Assembly (NCBI GenBank): GCA_964035795.1
Contig: OZ038322.1
Location: 14,570,277 to 14,634,276 of the forward strand
Direction of reading: 5' to 3'
Source of the DNA: Pterobdella sp. o SKG-2022
Lineage: Eukaryota; Annelida; Clitellata; Hirudinida; Piscicolidae
DNA: 64,000 nt
Shown here: in pieces, positions 12,601 to 26,524 of the stretch
Position numbering within the stretch: position 1 is the first letter of the stretch
Layout: every line of letters begins with the position of its first letter
The notes under the pieces: model-generated
What the model was told of the DNA's origin: nothing
The model's database searches: none
Seen by the model: the letters and a program-made list of their open reading frames with translations, nothing else
Made by a program: the position numbers and the translations under genes

Positions 12601-14207
12601 CTGACAAGGTATCAGGTCTTCTCTGGGCGAGCTCATAACTGAATGCAGCGATAATTTGGAAAACAGACGACGAAAGGTATTTCCCAAGATGATTGGGTGA
12701 ATACCACCACCTTTCTTTTCAAGGGCGTACAGATGGGCTTCAAGAAACAAGTGCCTGATAGGGTCCGAGATTTTAGTAGATGAAATAAAAGAAGCAAAAC
12801 GAGAAATGGTCCGAAGAACCGAAGGCGTGCCGAATTTAAAGAAAAGTTACACTTGGTATAGAGTTTCATATCTTTTGAAATATAGTTTTTGAGTGTTTAT
12901 TCCTTTTTTTAAATTTTTGCTTTTAGAATTTTCAGATATATTATGTTGATTTAAATTTTAAATCTATCCCGTGATTTTTACAACTTTTCTTCCTAATACT
13001 TATATATCATCGCATTTTCTCATAATACATACTTATTCATTTTATTCATAATACCTTATCTTTATAATAAATATTAATTTATTCAATTCTTATTATAATT
13101 CACTTTTTTAATATACTGCCCTCCCCCCTCAAGTGGGCTGGATCTTGATCATTCTTCTGCTTGCTCTGCCCATCTCTATGATTGTCATCGGTGACTTCAC
13201 TTTCATTCATTAGTTTCATGATACTCGAAACTTTTGTTTTGATTAGAATAGAACAGATAACCACAATTTTTTATAATAATAATTATTATTATTGGTATTA
13301 TATCGAAAAGAGTTATAGTTTTCAGTTTTAATTAAGTTGATTACAAATGAAAAGTTGTAAGGCACTATAAAAATGAACATCATCATTACGCCAGGCATAA
13401 TCTATCTACATGAGTGCAAAAGAGAGCCTTACATTCCCATATATTTGGTGGTGAATGGGTGTTTTGGCTTGGTGAAGAACCTCTTAAACCTCATACAAAG
13501 TTGGGTGAATGGATGTGGCAGCAAGTTCCATAAAGACCAGGATGTTAAGACAAACCCTTTGGCTGTGGTTCTCAGTTGGTTTCTGCTGGCCTGGTTTATC
13601 ACTGGTATGCTCCTTTGGTGTTTTTGTTTGCTTATGTTTTTTTAGAATTTTTGTGTGGGATGGTATTATTTTACAAGCATCAAAGTGTATTTTAGAAAAA
13701 AATTAATATTAACGAATTAATGCCACTTTTGTGTCCAAACAACTTCAAAGTGACTAAGCAGACTCATTTCATTCACTTAATTTTTCACAACATTCTATTT
13801 CACCCTTCCCTCTTCCCCCCACAACATTCCATTTCATTTTTCCAACAGGCAGTGTGTGGATCTACCGCATCTACAACGACTTTGAGGCTTCAGACACCAC
13901 AAGCGTCTCTTACTGCAACCCCACTCTGTATCTCTACTCTTTCTGGATCACTACAGTCACCTATGCTTTTACAGCTCTTGCCTGTTTTGGCTTCTGCGTG
14001 ATCACTTCTCTCGTGCTCTCTTTCGACTCCGATGCCACCAAAGCATCTCTCATGAGTTGTTTCGGTAATGTTATGTGGATTCTGTACTGGTATTTCACTC
14101 GATATGAAGCCGTGGCTTGGCCTGGCTTTAAATACCGAGGAAGACACAGACAAAACTCCGTTCCCCAAAGACTCTCGTGTGCCGAAAGTGACCTGCAAGT
14201 CGCTTGA
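9693..14207 (+). CDS. TMEM272-like four-pass membrane protein
   Basis: Exons: 9693-9768 (likely), 9947-10084, 13134-13190, 13395-13604 and 13849-14207, all linked in phase 1. The first Met in frame is at 9744, with another at 9982; an earlier exon cannot be excluded. Four hydrophobic segments are seen: FFGKFAIIAFETVGWILIILLLALPISMIVIG split over two exons, then PYIPIYLVVNGCFGLVKNLL, then LSWFLLAWFITGSVWIY, then YSFWITTVTYAFTALACFGF. The order IYLHEC, Y-I-P-I-Y-L-V, LAWF and YCN-TLYL matches the TMEM272-like family of invertebrate proteins, whose function is unknown. The cytosolic tail of about 70 residues holds arginines and a TRYEAVAWP stretch. The 3-kb intron 10085-13133 contains a retroelement on the opposite strand. 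The gene is convergent with DRC3 (614 bp between stops). Confidence 0.8.
10720..12870 (-). pseudogene. Decayed non-LTR retrotransposon: reverse transcriptase plus restriction-like endonuclease
   Basis: Minus-strand coding remnants lie in one direction. At about 12850-12600 there is ALEKKGGGIHPIILGNTFRRL, then an in-frame stop just before GVGDRLGCESAGHATRLF. At 12582-11989 is the reverse-transcriptase core, with LLKLDVSNAINSIDR, RGIQQGDPFGPALFTLAVD and the catalytic motif WYLDD. At 11898-11467 is the thumb-like region. After a frameshift, at 11522-10821, come a CKCG..HGFSC zinc knuckle and a nuclease-like segment RRPNGITAFPW..GKFLVWDSTV. The last resembles the PD-(D/E)XK nuclease of R2/CRE-type elements, with the expected Asp of R-P-D replaced by Asn. 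The 5' part is missing, as in truncated insertions. The element sits antisense in an intron of the TMEM272-like gene. The clade is not certain from inspection. Confidence 0.8.
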
Positions 14208-14821
14208 TTGCAACGGTGTCTTTTTTTGTATATAATTGTAGTTTTTAATATTAATTCAATACTAATCATTCATTTGAGAACACATTGACTGATGCAATTT
14301 TGAAGTCATTATTCCAATTTTTGAAAAGAATCTTTGAAGAATTTTTAAATACTCTAGTGTATGCAAGTATTAAGAGCTATAATATTAATTTTTATTTAAA
14401 GTTTAGAACTGCTTAGCACCTTTGAATACAAGTTTTTAAGCTGTAAAGTTTTTCAAAGCTCACAACGAATTTGAATTTTTAATGAAATTATAATTTTTGA
14501 TCCATACTTTTTAATGTTTTTTTTTGCTATTGTTTTAATTTCCAAAGCACGAATTGACGAAAAATTTAAGAACTTAAATTATTTTTCTACCTCTTTAAAA
14601 CTTTGCATGGTAATTTTTGCTTATCTTCGCAAAAAAAATGAATATTTTAAAAATTTTTGAGTTTGTTGCACAACTAAACTATCAAATCTTACGATCAAAA
14701 AACAATGATAAAGTTAGTTTTGACATATTAATTGGAAAAATAATTAAAAATTAGTTATATTTCACTAAAGTTACATAAAACTTGAATCGAATTGAAACTT
14801 TGGCAAAATACTGATGAATAT

Positions 14822-17800
14822 TCAATCAAAGGTGCTAAAGAACTCGAAGGTGTGTTTGGCTTCTTCATTGTAGTGTTTCACAAAATGCTTAATCTCCTGA
14901 ATCCTCTGTTTCACCATTTGGTCAAGTTATCAAATTAAACTGCTTTATTTGAGCATGCATTTGTCTAATGAATAAATATGTAAGTGTAGTTAAATCTTAT
15001 TGTAGCTTATAGCTCCAAGACTCGATAAAATAATGTCATAGTCAACAATACTTTCTATCTCTAAGAAAACAATCTACTCCAACTTCTAACATTAAACCAT
15101 CAAAGAGCTTTCAGAAACAACAGCATTAAACAAAACATTTCCACAAACTCGCAACAACCTTGCGGTTTCTCTTCATCTCCATGTGCACGTTGAGGTCCTT
15201 GATGATCTTGGGTGTGTACACAGACAACCTGGCTAAGATTTCATCTTGCAGGTTATCTAGCTTGGCAATTCTTGTTTCATGGCCTGTCTGGATCGTCACT
15301 GATAGAAGCATCTTGTCAGCCACTAACTTTTGGGGGATGTTTGTTTTAGGTGCATCTGTATCTTGGGTTATATCTACCTAGTGGTCTTCATCCAAGTAGT
15401 TTTGGGCAATTAGTGAATGAAATACTACAAATTGAGAAAAAAAATTAAAAATTATCAAGTAGAAAAAAATTCATGTCACTAATAAAGCAGCAAACATAGA
15501 AGATGTCAGCTGGGATATCATCGATCTCATCTGGCTTGCGGTTCTTTTCAGCCAATAAGCTCGCCTCCTTGAACAAATCTTCAAAAAAACGGTGAATCAT
15601 TTCTCTCACGGAGCTGATGCGAGATGTGAGGGCGGTTCTGAAGTCATGAATCATCTCTGTCAGAGAGGACTCTAACTCTTTTATTATTTCCTGGGTGGTA
15701 ATATGTCAGTACTATATACAAGTTATTTATTTAGTTATGGGATTTTGTATTTAATTTAGAGTTATCCTTTTTAATATGGAAGTGTGAAAAGTTGAATTAA
15801 TGGAAAATGAAAAAATATAAAAGAAGACTATATTTTAGTTATTTATTGAGTTTAAGTGATTTTGTATTAAATTTTGGTGTTATAATTTCTAATATGAAAG
15901 TTTAAATGCTTTGATAAATTAATGGAAAAATAGTAACTAACATCAAGCACTTCAACCAGCTTCAGTTCAATTTTGATGAGGTCTTCAAAGATGTACTCGA
16001 TCTGATCATTAAAGTCTTGTTGGGCATTCACTATCTCCATTTCTTCCATCTCACCCAGCTTCCCCCATACCTGCCGTGTGTTAGGTGCACATATTGTACT
16101 ATAGCTCTGAGAATCTAATGTGAAGTCAAGGCTGAAGCTAGTCATTTGAATTAATTATTAATTAAAAAGATGTTTTATACTATTATCAATGAACTTTTAC
16201 TAAAGCAAAACGAACGAGTTTTTTGTTTTCTAGAAACTCATCGATCAAGTCTTGACTCTTGTTGTTGTAGATGTCGATTTTTTCTTGTGCCGCCAAGTGG
16301 AATTCTTTCAATTCTTCTTCCCTTTGTTTGTACCTAGCAAGCCCCATCTTGAAAATCTCTTTGGAAGCCATCAGCAGCCCTTGCTGGAATGTTTTAGTGT
16401 TAAGGAGCATACGTGTGAATTATATCCTGTTTATATGGGGTTTCGTGAAGATTCTCTATCAACACAATTCAGCATAGGGTCAACTGGTTATAAGTTTGAA
16501 GGTTCAATTTATAAAGATTGATATATTCCTACTCAAATAAAATTTTAGAAACCTCTCTTTACCTAGCGGCATAAAAGCGTTAGCGACTTTTAGAAGAATA
16601 TTTGATAACAACCCTTAAAAGGATATTTGTTGAATAGATTGTTGATGACCCACCATGACCTCAGCTTTGCCTCCTCCTCCTCTACCAAGTACAACATTTT
16701 TACCAGGCTGTTCTCCGCAAATGCCTCCACAAATAAGCGCTGTTGGAGGTGGATGAGGTTATGAATGTTGTTATTGGTGAACAGCTTATAGACGAGACAT
16801 GAGAAACATTCATCCTTGAAGTTTATCTGCTTTTGAACAATGACATGAAATTTCTTTTCTTTTTATAGATGCTTCATTAAGTGGCATACCTTGTTGAACT
16901 CCAACTTTGCTTCTTCTCTGCTCTTAATCTCAGCGTCCGCCTGTATCACTTCATCTTTCGCCTCCAGACTCGTTATGGTGTTTTCAAATTTCACAGACGC
17001 CAACTTTTTCTGGTAGTTCATAGTATAAAAGAATATAACGTGGGCGTGTTTTTAAAGCTTTTGTATAATTTAAAATGCCGTTGACACCAACTTCTTCATC
17101 ACTGATGAGGGTGTAGTCAATAGTGACTAGTTGAGGAATGTAAACAATGATGAGAAGACGGTAGTCTGGGTTGGAGGTGAAAGGGTTATGCGAGAAGTTC
17201 ACCGATTTCAAATTTGAGAAGTTTCTCAAGTATAATGCCTGAAAATGTTTCAAGTTTTTTCCTCAAAAGCGGTGCATCTGATATAAAAGTTAACATCACC
17301 AAAATCTTAATCGATTAGTGTGTACCGTTAAGAAATTAACTTATGTAATTTTCTGCAATCACTAACGTTTTCGATTTGTGTGATGTTGTTTCGACCAATT
17401 GAAAGGATTTCCAGGCTCTTGAGTTTGTCCATATTTTGGAGGATGGAGATCTGGTTGTGGTACAGTGTAAGGTCTTTGAGGTTCGTCAGCGTGTCAAGGT
17501 TCTCGATCTCCTTGATGACGTTGAACGACAAGTCTGCGATTTTTGTGTCAGCGTTTGAATTCGAGGTGATATAGTTCATTTTTAAGAGTTAATGCTGTTT
17601 ATTTTTCAAAAGTTGACAAAATAAGTTTTTCAACAAAAAACATCGAATGTGAAAAGTTTTTCAAGAAATTTATTGATAATCAAATATATGAAAAATATAT
17701 AATAAGTTTAGCCTTATCATAAAACGTTAGTCTAACAAGGCTAAACTTATCGAAACCTATTAAATAAATTTATCATAAAATTTTTCTCATTTGAGGTTTT

Positions 17801-18830
17801 TTGGTGAAAAGAATTATAAAAAAATCTACAATGTCTCTGAAATGTTGAAATAGGTTTTAAAAATAAATTTTTTTTTATTGGAAGATACTTATTGTAAAGA
17901 TGTTATTTAAAAGATAAAATTAGCAAGGTATTTAATCATAAACTTTTATTCTCGAAAATAAACTTTATTTTGTCGTAAAATTCTCATTTTAACATAAAAA
18001 AACATACTATACAACACAAAAAAGTACAGAAATATAAATAAATTAATGCAAAAATAACTAAAAATGAAAATAAATGAATAAAAACAGAAATGTCGCAAGC
18101 ATGCGCACCGAGCCACTTTAGGTGGACCATATGTTCCAGGCCTTCTATCTTGCTGATCCAGTTGTTGCTCAGCTGTAGCTTAACCAGGTTGGTGAAGCAC
18201 CACAAATTTGCTATGGTTAAGATGTCTGTTGCGACGATTTTGGTAGCTTTGTCAGTGGGAATTTGGTTTTATTCACTATTTTAAAGGTTTTATTGGGTTT
18301 TTAGTGATGGAGAAGTTACAGATGATGAAATATGCTTGCCAAGAATCGCGAAAATTTGCGATTAGAAAGCTCATGCTGTAACTTCGAATTAAATAATATT
18401 TGAAATGAAATAATATCAATTTTGGAAACTTAACAATAAGAAAAGTATTGATAAATTATAAAAAAGAAAACTCGTGAACAATTATAAACATTAAGCGAAA
18501 GATATAATTTTTCTAACATATCTCATTATAATCAAATCAATAATAGCGACAAAAGAACTTTTATAAGTGATTCTGAGTTCGAGAATATCCTCGAAGTTAA
18601 TGCCTTCTTCCCGAGACAGCAGGCCAGCCTGATCCTTGGGACCTTGGTCATACACCAGGTTGCTTAAAAGGGTCGAGTCGATAATTCCAGGCTCTTTCCT
18701 CTGGTATTTCAGCAACTCCTCCCACCAGTTATCGCTGAATTCAAACACGGTATTCTGAGGTTGGTTTATGTGGACAGTTTATGATATGAAATTAATTTTT
18801 ATTTGAAAAACATACATCGTATATGTTCAT
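14822..18830 (-). CDS. DRC3: Dynein regulatory complex subunit 3 (LRRC48)
   Basis: Minus-strand exons: 18830-18816 (MNIYD), 18754-18559, 18225-18109, 17533-17367, 17238-17092, 17009-16890, 16826-16660, 16383-16201, 16070-15942, 15690-15496, 15326-15159 and 14905-14822. The N-terminal DQGPKDQAGLLSREEGINFED box is diagnostic. It is followed by SDS22-type leucine-rich repeats (NLVKLQLSNNWISKIEGLEH, NLKDLTLYHNQISILQ, LEILSIGRNNI, LKSVNFSHNPF), then a long charged coiled coil, ending RNRK|RIQEIKHF. DRC3 is part of the nexin-dynein regulatory complex between axonemal doublets and tunes ciliary beating. All joins keep phase except 16660 to 16383: the phases differ and about 15 family residues are missing there, so a small exon is probably unrecognised between 16384 and 16659. 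It shares a 392-bp divergent promoter with CK1. Confidence 0.87.
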
Positions 18831-19222
18831 TATAACGCAACTGTTTGAGTTCAAAAATACAAAGAAAATATATTATTTTCTTTATTTTCAACGTTGTTTT
18901 AGGAAATATTTTAATTACTTAATAAAATTTATAACTCTAATTAACTTTTACTGTGAACCATTAGACGAATTTAGTATTATTAGTCGCTCATATTAATAGA
19001 ATAAATTTCAATCTTTGCAATCCTAAGTTAAAAATTAAGGATGAATTTTTAAAATTTAAAGGAGTATTTCAAAATTATTTTTTTGTATAAATAGGTTCTT
19101 ATTTTAAACTAAATTCTAGTAATTAATTTGTAATTCCTTTGTTAAAAGATAGTCTCGAATGAATTGTTCTTTTTGCTTTTTTGTTCGAACTATCTGAAAT
19201 TTAAAAGATAGTTAAAATAAAA
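18831..19222. promoter_or_regulatory. Divergent promoter region DRC3 / casein kinase 1
   Basis: 392 bp separate the two start codons, which point away from each other. The region is AT-rich. I see no clear TATA box or named motif, so the call rests on gene arrangement alone. Confidence 0.5.
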
Positions 19223-22200
19223 ATGGAATTGAGGATAGGAAATAGGTTTAGGTTAGGCCGGAAAATTGGAAGCGGATCTTTTGGAGATATATATCTAGGT
19301 AGAGAAAATTTTTTAATTATTTTATTTTTTTTATTAGTAATTATTAGGTTGGAAAAATTTTGAAATTGTTTTACAGGAACGGATATAGCAACGTCGGAGG
19401 AGGTAGCGATTAAGTTGGAATGCACAAAGACAAAGCACCCTCAGTTGTACATTGAGGGTAAAATCTACAAGTTCATGCAACGAGGAGGTAAATAAACATT
19501 CACTCAAATAAATCTAGTTTTCAAAAGTTAAAATTAATCACTAGTTGGGATACCTGAAGTGAAGTGGTTTGGAACTGAAGGAGATTACAACGTTTTAGTG
19601 ATGGAACTGCTAGGTCCCAGTCTCGAGGACTTGTTCAACTTTTGTTCCAGAAAGTTCAGTCTTAAAACCGTCATCTTATTAGCAGAACAAATGGTTTTTA
19701 AACTTTTTTCAGGATTTAGCATTTTTTATTGTGATCCTTAAATAGAGTTTACAAGTTACATATAAAAATGAAGATAAATCTCATCATGGAAGAATATTCA
19801 AAATTTTTCAGATAAGCAGAGTAGAATTCATCCATTCAAAAAACTTCATCCACCGTGACATAAAACCAGACAATTTTTTGATGGGACTTGGGAAGAATGG
19901 CAACATAGTGTATATCATAGACTTTGGATTGGCCAAGAAGTACAGGGACACTCGCACTGGCACCCACATCCCATACAAGGAAGACAAAAATCTCACCGGT
20001 ACAGCCCGATATGCCAGTGTCAACACACACAATGGCATAGGTTGGTGCACAATTCTGTTTTTATTTATTCCCATTTTACCTCTTTATGTTTTTAATATTT
20101 AATTATGTTCTTTCATTTGTTTAGTATTTTATTAACCATGAAACGAAGTCAGTGCTTTTTAAAAAAAAAAGATGCTGGCTATAATTAAATGAGGAAAGAT
20201 GTTTAGAGTATTCTATTCAATATTAAATAGCTATGCTAAATGTCTGAACCAATCAAATTTTATTACCTGGTATTCTAGATAACAATGATATAACTAAGGC
20301 TGTGGAAACTAAAATCACTGAACAATATTCCAATTCATTTATTTAAATCCTAATGAACTTTGATATATTCTAATAAATTTACAAAATATACTAAAATCTA
20401 TTAAATAATTATATAATTTTTTTACATACAAATTTTAAAAGCCTAAAACATTCATTTAAAAATTATATACTATAATATCAAATAGGTTTTTTCATTGAAA
20501 GGCTCCATATTTATCTCAAGTTATTTGCACTGTTGAGAGTTTAAAATATAATGATTAAATTCATTTCTATTTAAAAGTTGTATTGATCTCTGGACAAAGT
20601 CTTTAAAAACAAAAAGAGTACAATTATTATCAGTATTTTTATCAATATTTTATAGTATTTATTAAACAAGAGTTTTGTTGATGAATGAGTTATCATTTTC
20701 ATTCTTTTTGCATTTTAGATTAATTTCATTAAATTACATAAATTATTATGTTGTAGATGCATATTTAAAAAATATTAGTACGAAAAGACTACAGAAATTT
20801 TTAAATCAACAAATTTTTCAGAAAGATAATTACTGAAAATGCTTTTAAATCTTCCTAAAAAATTATTGAGTAGTATATAAAGAATCTTTGAAGCAAACAC
20901 ATGACACCGAAGTTACAGGATAAACTAATGGTGATAGGCGTTTTATTTTATTTATTATCATGAAATACTACTTAATTTATTCATAGTGTTTTTAATGTTT
21001 TATGCTGTTTTTTGTCGAATGAAGGTTTTAAAGTCCCAATATTGAGCATAAAACTGAAAAAAATGCATTCTTTAATATATTGAAATGATTCATGGTAAGA
21101 CTCATATCAAAACTTAAAGCTTTGTTCCAATAATTTTATTTAATATATATAAATTTTATCAAAAATTAAGTAATTAAAAATTATTATATTCATTATAAAA
21201 AACACTGTTTTGAAATTTTATTAAACTTCACAAAGCTTTTTTAAGTATGTTTGTATACATCACTCACTGACATGAGTTGGACTATTTTAATAGATTAATG
21301 AAGTTTATTCAAAATTTGATAAAAGTATTTTTATGTTAAATATTCACTTTAAGTTTTCAAAATCAGAATCGAAATCCAAAAGATTTCAGCTTGATACATG
21401 TACACTTGTAAGAAAAAATGTCTATTATAAATGAAGATAATTAATGTTCTATAGCTTTTTGAAACTTCCAAATTGTTTCTTTTTGGAAACAAAGTTTTAT
21501 CACAATAGAAACACATTTTCAAGTAGTTTGCATTAATTGATTTCTTAAAGCCTTTCTGTTTATACCTTAATTTTAATTGGTTATTATTATTCATAATGCT
21601 CAAATATGATTCTTGTATGTTATTATTATGTTATGGTATTATAATGATAGAAAAGCTTTTTGAAATTCAATAAACCTTGGAAATAGTGTTTTAATTTAAA
21701 TATTCATTTTGAGCTTAAAAAGGATAAAAATTATTGTAGTTATTTAAGGAGTAACATTATAAAATCTGAAAACTTGTGAAATTTATAGTTATATTATTAT
21801 ATGATTATCAAAATATATCTCGTGACAATGATGTTTAAATGTGGCTTAGAACTCCCCAAGTTCATGCCACTATAATTCCATCTGTAATTATATTTTAAAT
21901 GAAAACATCAATTTCATTTCATTATTAAATGTGAAAAAGGCCTTACATTTTGTCAAAATATTCCTTCCAGGTCATTAGCATATTAAATACCACATTGAAA
22001 TGCAGTGCTCCTTTGACACTGCTATGCAAAAATTATGTCTGTAATTCATTCACATTTCAGTGATAATTGAGTTCAACCAATACTACTAATTTCTTATACA
22101 AAGTTGTGTGAAAATCAGCTTACAAGCTCCATTCAGTAGATCCATCTTCTTCATTGCATTCAACAGTTCTCTCATAGCCTTTGTCTCCAGTAAACTGGTG

Positions 22201-25200
22201 AACAAGTTTAAACTTTTGATAGCTATGTGTTCTTATTTTTTTGAATTAGGCACACCATCTAGGCAAACAATATTAAATAAATGTTGAACTTTCATGGTGA
22301 GAATTTAGCATTCTAAATTTCTTCTGCACACAAATGCTAATTACTTGAGCCTCAAAACCACATCTGGTGCCACCTGCCTGAATCACCTTGCTGCTGTATG
22401 TGAACATAATTTTTCTTCCTCTTGCATGACCCACATCTTGTGGATGATGTTGCTTCTTGTGAGTTGTTTCGGTAGATTATCAAACAAGAGACATCTAATG
22501 TGGAAAATGGCACCTAGTTTGAATTAATGAATCTTCTGACTGCAGTAGACTTCCTGTTTCCATATTGGCATCAGTTTACTTCACCCAAATGTATATTGAA
22601 GTCCTAAGTGTGTGTCATCTTCATTGTGAAAGCATGCATCAATGATAAGGATGAGGTTGTGTAAACAGGCGACAATCAATATCATCAATTGAATCAACAA
22701 TTTCAAAAGTGCTTCACCCTCGAAGCACTTGAAATATATGGTGTTTATCAGTAATTATAAAATTACTAAAAAGACTATAAATCATTGTAGAAGAAAAACA
22801 ACAATTGTAATACCTTCAGTTTTTTATCAACTAATCTTCATTATTGACAAGGTATCATCAGCAGTTACCTCAGTTCATAAAAAATACAATTGCGTTTTCT
22901 TTTCTATAACCTCATAAAAAACATTATAATACTGCTTACATGCAATTAATTATCCTTTGATTCTCTAGTTAAAAAGAAGGCTATCATCACCAGGGTCTAA
23001 TGAGTACTAGAGAAATCATTTATTGGTTCAATCAATAGACATTAAGTTATCAAGAAACTTTCATGGCTGCTATTTGAAGAACTTTTGCGATGTGTTATTA
23101 TAATTATGTTTTTTATTGCATTTTTTTTAACCTTATGATGATTGCTTAGAAATCGAAAGGTTTTTGAGTTAAGATGAAAAAGCTTTTTTATCATTGTTTT
23201 ACTAAACATTATTGTACATTATTACTACTTTATAAAATAGTTAGCCACAGTCATATTAAGGGAGTGTCATTGAGATGGGTTGATAGATCAATTAGCATAG
23301 TCTTGCATGAGCATCATCACACGGCATGATGATACCTTATTGTATTCAGTTTTCAGACAACATATTTTTTTTCTCTGAAGTTTTCTTAATTATGAGTTTA
23401 ATTTTACTTATTAGAACTCTACATTCATTTTTAAATAAAACGTCACAGTTCTTTGGTAGCTTGATAATAACCTATACAAAACACAGAGCAGAGCAGACGA
23501 GATGACATGGAGTCGGTAGGGTATGTTATCATGTACTTCTTGAGGGGGAGTCTACCTTGGCAGGGTCTCAAAGCAGTCACCAAGAAGCAGAAGTATGAGA
23601 GGATCTCCGAGAAGAAGATGGCTACCACTATTGATGAACTGTGCGAGGGGTATTCTTGTAAGTGGTGGTGAGAGGGTTTGATGTAGTGATGATCATTGGA
23701 GATTGGCTTGACAGTGTTGGAGAGTTTTCAATGTTGATTTTTATTAGTGATATACTGGCATTACTTGTTTATAACTGTAACAAATAAATCCCTTAGATGA
23801 GTTCTCAGCCTATTTACATGCATGCCGAAGACTGGGCTTTGAAGAAAAACCCAACTACCGATTCTGTTCCAACATCTTTCTCAATTTGTATCGAAGGAAC
23901 AACTACGTTTATGACTACATCTATGATTGGAACCTCCTCAAGGTTGTTTTTGTTGCTAGTTATATGAGAGTACTTCTTAGTGGCTATCACTGTTGTATTC
24001 ATCATTGTATTAGGTGTGTTCTTCTTCCTAAACCAATTTTATGGCTTTATATGGTTTTGCAATAAAACAATTATCTTAGGGCCTAATTCTATTCATTCAT
24101 TTTCACACTATTTGTCGTGGACTTGCCCATATGAATATTTAAAAAGAAGCCAGTATATTTTGCTTTGTGTTTATTTATTCGTGAAGAAAAGCAAGGGCAC
24201 TTTTAAATACTTGCCAAGATCTGTCTCAATACAAACCTTTATTAAAGTGAATGTGATGTGAACATAAAATCGTTTAATTTATCTTTCAACCACCATCTAA
24301 TTATCAGCCTCACAATGGAGTTCCCAACAACAACCATCACACTCCACTGACCAACAACGTGCATGAATCAAATTCACGAAGAGACCACTTCAACAACCAA
24401 GGTGTAATATCTAACGACCAACTCAAACCTGTCCTTCGTGTTCCCCATATTATCCCCCCTATTGACTACCCCAACAGTGAGTTTCGATTTTTTGAGCCAA
24501 AAAGTATAAAAAATTTTAACACTAATAATTTTTATTATAAGTTAGTAAGATTTCTGTTAATTATGTTATTTTTTATATTTTTCAAAGGAAAAAATAAATA
24601 TATATTATTTATCAAATATTAACGTGTTTTTTGTAATTTTTGTTGATTCATGAGGTTTTCAATAAATTTATTGAGCGAGTGGGATTTATAATAATATTGA
24701 AACTGCAAAAATAGCTATAATTTTCGATAAGTCTAGCTCCATCATAAGACATTAGCTATGATATTTATAGAAAAAAACACTGCTTTTAATTGTTCATTAT
24801 TAGCTTTTTATATTGTTTTGTTATTCCAAAGTAATTATATCACTTTTTTTTCGTTTTTCCTTTGTATTGATTTCTATGTTTTTTTGTCTAGCCTCAAAGC
24901 AAGCATTTGGAATGCTTATAACTAAACACTACCAGCAAATACAAACATGTTTTTCTTCGATAAATAATTATTAATAATCTCTTTTAACAACCGCCAACAA
25001 CAGCAGTGCAATCCACCTCAACCTCAGCTCCTCTGAGATCAGTGGCAGAGATGATGTTGCCCTCCGACATCCCCAACTACCACCACCGCAGACAACACAC
25101 TTCACGACTGGTGCAACAACATCAACTCATCCAACCACCCCGATTCACTCCTGTCTTTACCCCAATCTACCATCTGGGTGCGCCAGTCTACAGAAGTGCT

Positions 25201-25263
25201 GATGGTACCACTAAAAGCTCCAACCGTAAACGAGGTGACTTGCCGTCTACTTCTGTTGTCTGA
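19223..25263 (+). CDS. CSNK1D/E: Casein kinase 1 delta/epsilon
   Basis: Eight exons, 19223-19298, 19377-19487, 19545-19693, 19812-20040, 23487-23657, 23797-23942, 24308-24476 and 25004-25263, keep phase and give 436 residues (family about 410-420). The kinase domain is complete: start [20 protein letters not shown] with the glycine loop, VAIKLE with the ATP lysine, HRDIKPDNF catalytic loop, [10 protein letters not shown] in place of the usual DFG-to-APE layout, [11 protein letters not shown], and the CK1 signature [12 protein letters not shown]. The tail after about residue 295 is His/Asn/Ser/Arg rich and ends [10 protein letters not shown]. The enzyme phosphorylates primed or acidic Ser/Thr sites in Wnt, circadian and DNA-repair pathways; tail autophosphorylation normally restrains it. 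The last acceptor was chosen by phase. Intron 4 is 3.4 kb and appears gene-free. Confidence 0.95.
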
Positions 25264-26524
25264 GTCTTTTACTAGCTTTCATCCATTTTCCTAGTTTTTA
25301 TATTATTTTGTTATATTCTGTGTCTTAAATACTTTCTATTATTTTTATTTGTTATTTTTAATAATTCTTTCGTTTTTATCACCATTTTCTATATTTTTCT
25401 GTTTTTCTATTGATAATTTTTTTAACTTTTCTTTTTTTATGATGATTATGTTTCAAATTTTCCAAGTTTTTGTATCCACTTCATTTAAATTTTGAATTTG
25501 TTTTAATGTTTAATTAAATCTTTCATGGTTTTAATTTTCGATCATTGAACAGAGCTTTTGACTTGATTGTGTCACCCAAAACTTTGAGATTCTTGCATCA
25601 TTATATATTTACAATTTTGTATTTAATATCTTCCAATTATATTTTATATTCATGTTTTTCTGTGCCTTAACTTCATCATCACAATGTTATGTGGTAGTAG
25701 TTTCACTCTTGTATGCTGTGTTTGTTGAAGTCTACGTAATAACAATAATGATCAAAACACTTTCATAATCAAATTAACAGTTTAAATATAATTTTTCAAA
25801 ATATTCTTATTGAATATTATTTTAAATATTTTAATTTTTAAATCGTGATTTTGTGGTATGAAACAATCATAGCTGAGCAATCCATACAGCATCTTATATC
25901 ATCTGAGCACTCAATCTACTGTGCATGTTGTCAATATTCACAATACCATATCCTCAATTCATACATATTCATAGATAAAATCTTTCAAAATCCATTTATC
26001 TATTATATATTTTGAGCATTTTGATGCATTTAATATCTGGTTTAATTGGGGAGGTCTATGAGGGTGATGATCTTGTCATAAAAGTTTCCATTAATTTTTG
26101 TAAATACACCATATTTCGAAAAATTTACATCAATCACCCTACATATTGTAACAAAACTAGATATATATCTTCAATATCATGTATCTTCGTATGTGTTAGT
26201 AACTTTATTTTTAATATCACACCTTCAAATCTTAACTATTTTTTAAACACAAGGAAAGCTTTTGGCATATTTTTAGTTTTTAATACCTTCTAGAAAGTTT
26301 CTGAACAAGTGTCCAATCAGATAAAGCTGACAAAACAAATGGAGTGATATTTGTAAAAGGACTGATGGTCTTAAGCAATAAGAAACCTTCAGTGATGTTG
26401 GTGTTTGCAAAACATAATGAGCATTCATAACGCTAAAAGAAGCTAAGGCGCATGAGGACAGAATTTGGTATATTTGTTCATGATATGAACTCATAAATAC
26501 ACATGTGATATTTTTTAAGTCTTA

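Noticed and set aside
13890..14269. Two minus-strand open frames over the TMEM272-like last exon
   Set aside because: Shadows of the plus-strand exon, whose membrane segments and splice joins fit a family.
22345..22527. Open frame in CK1 intron 4
   Set aside because: No splice-compatible borders, no recognisable motif, and random-looking composition.
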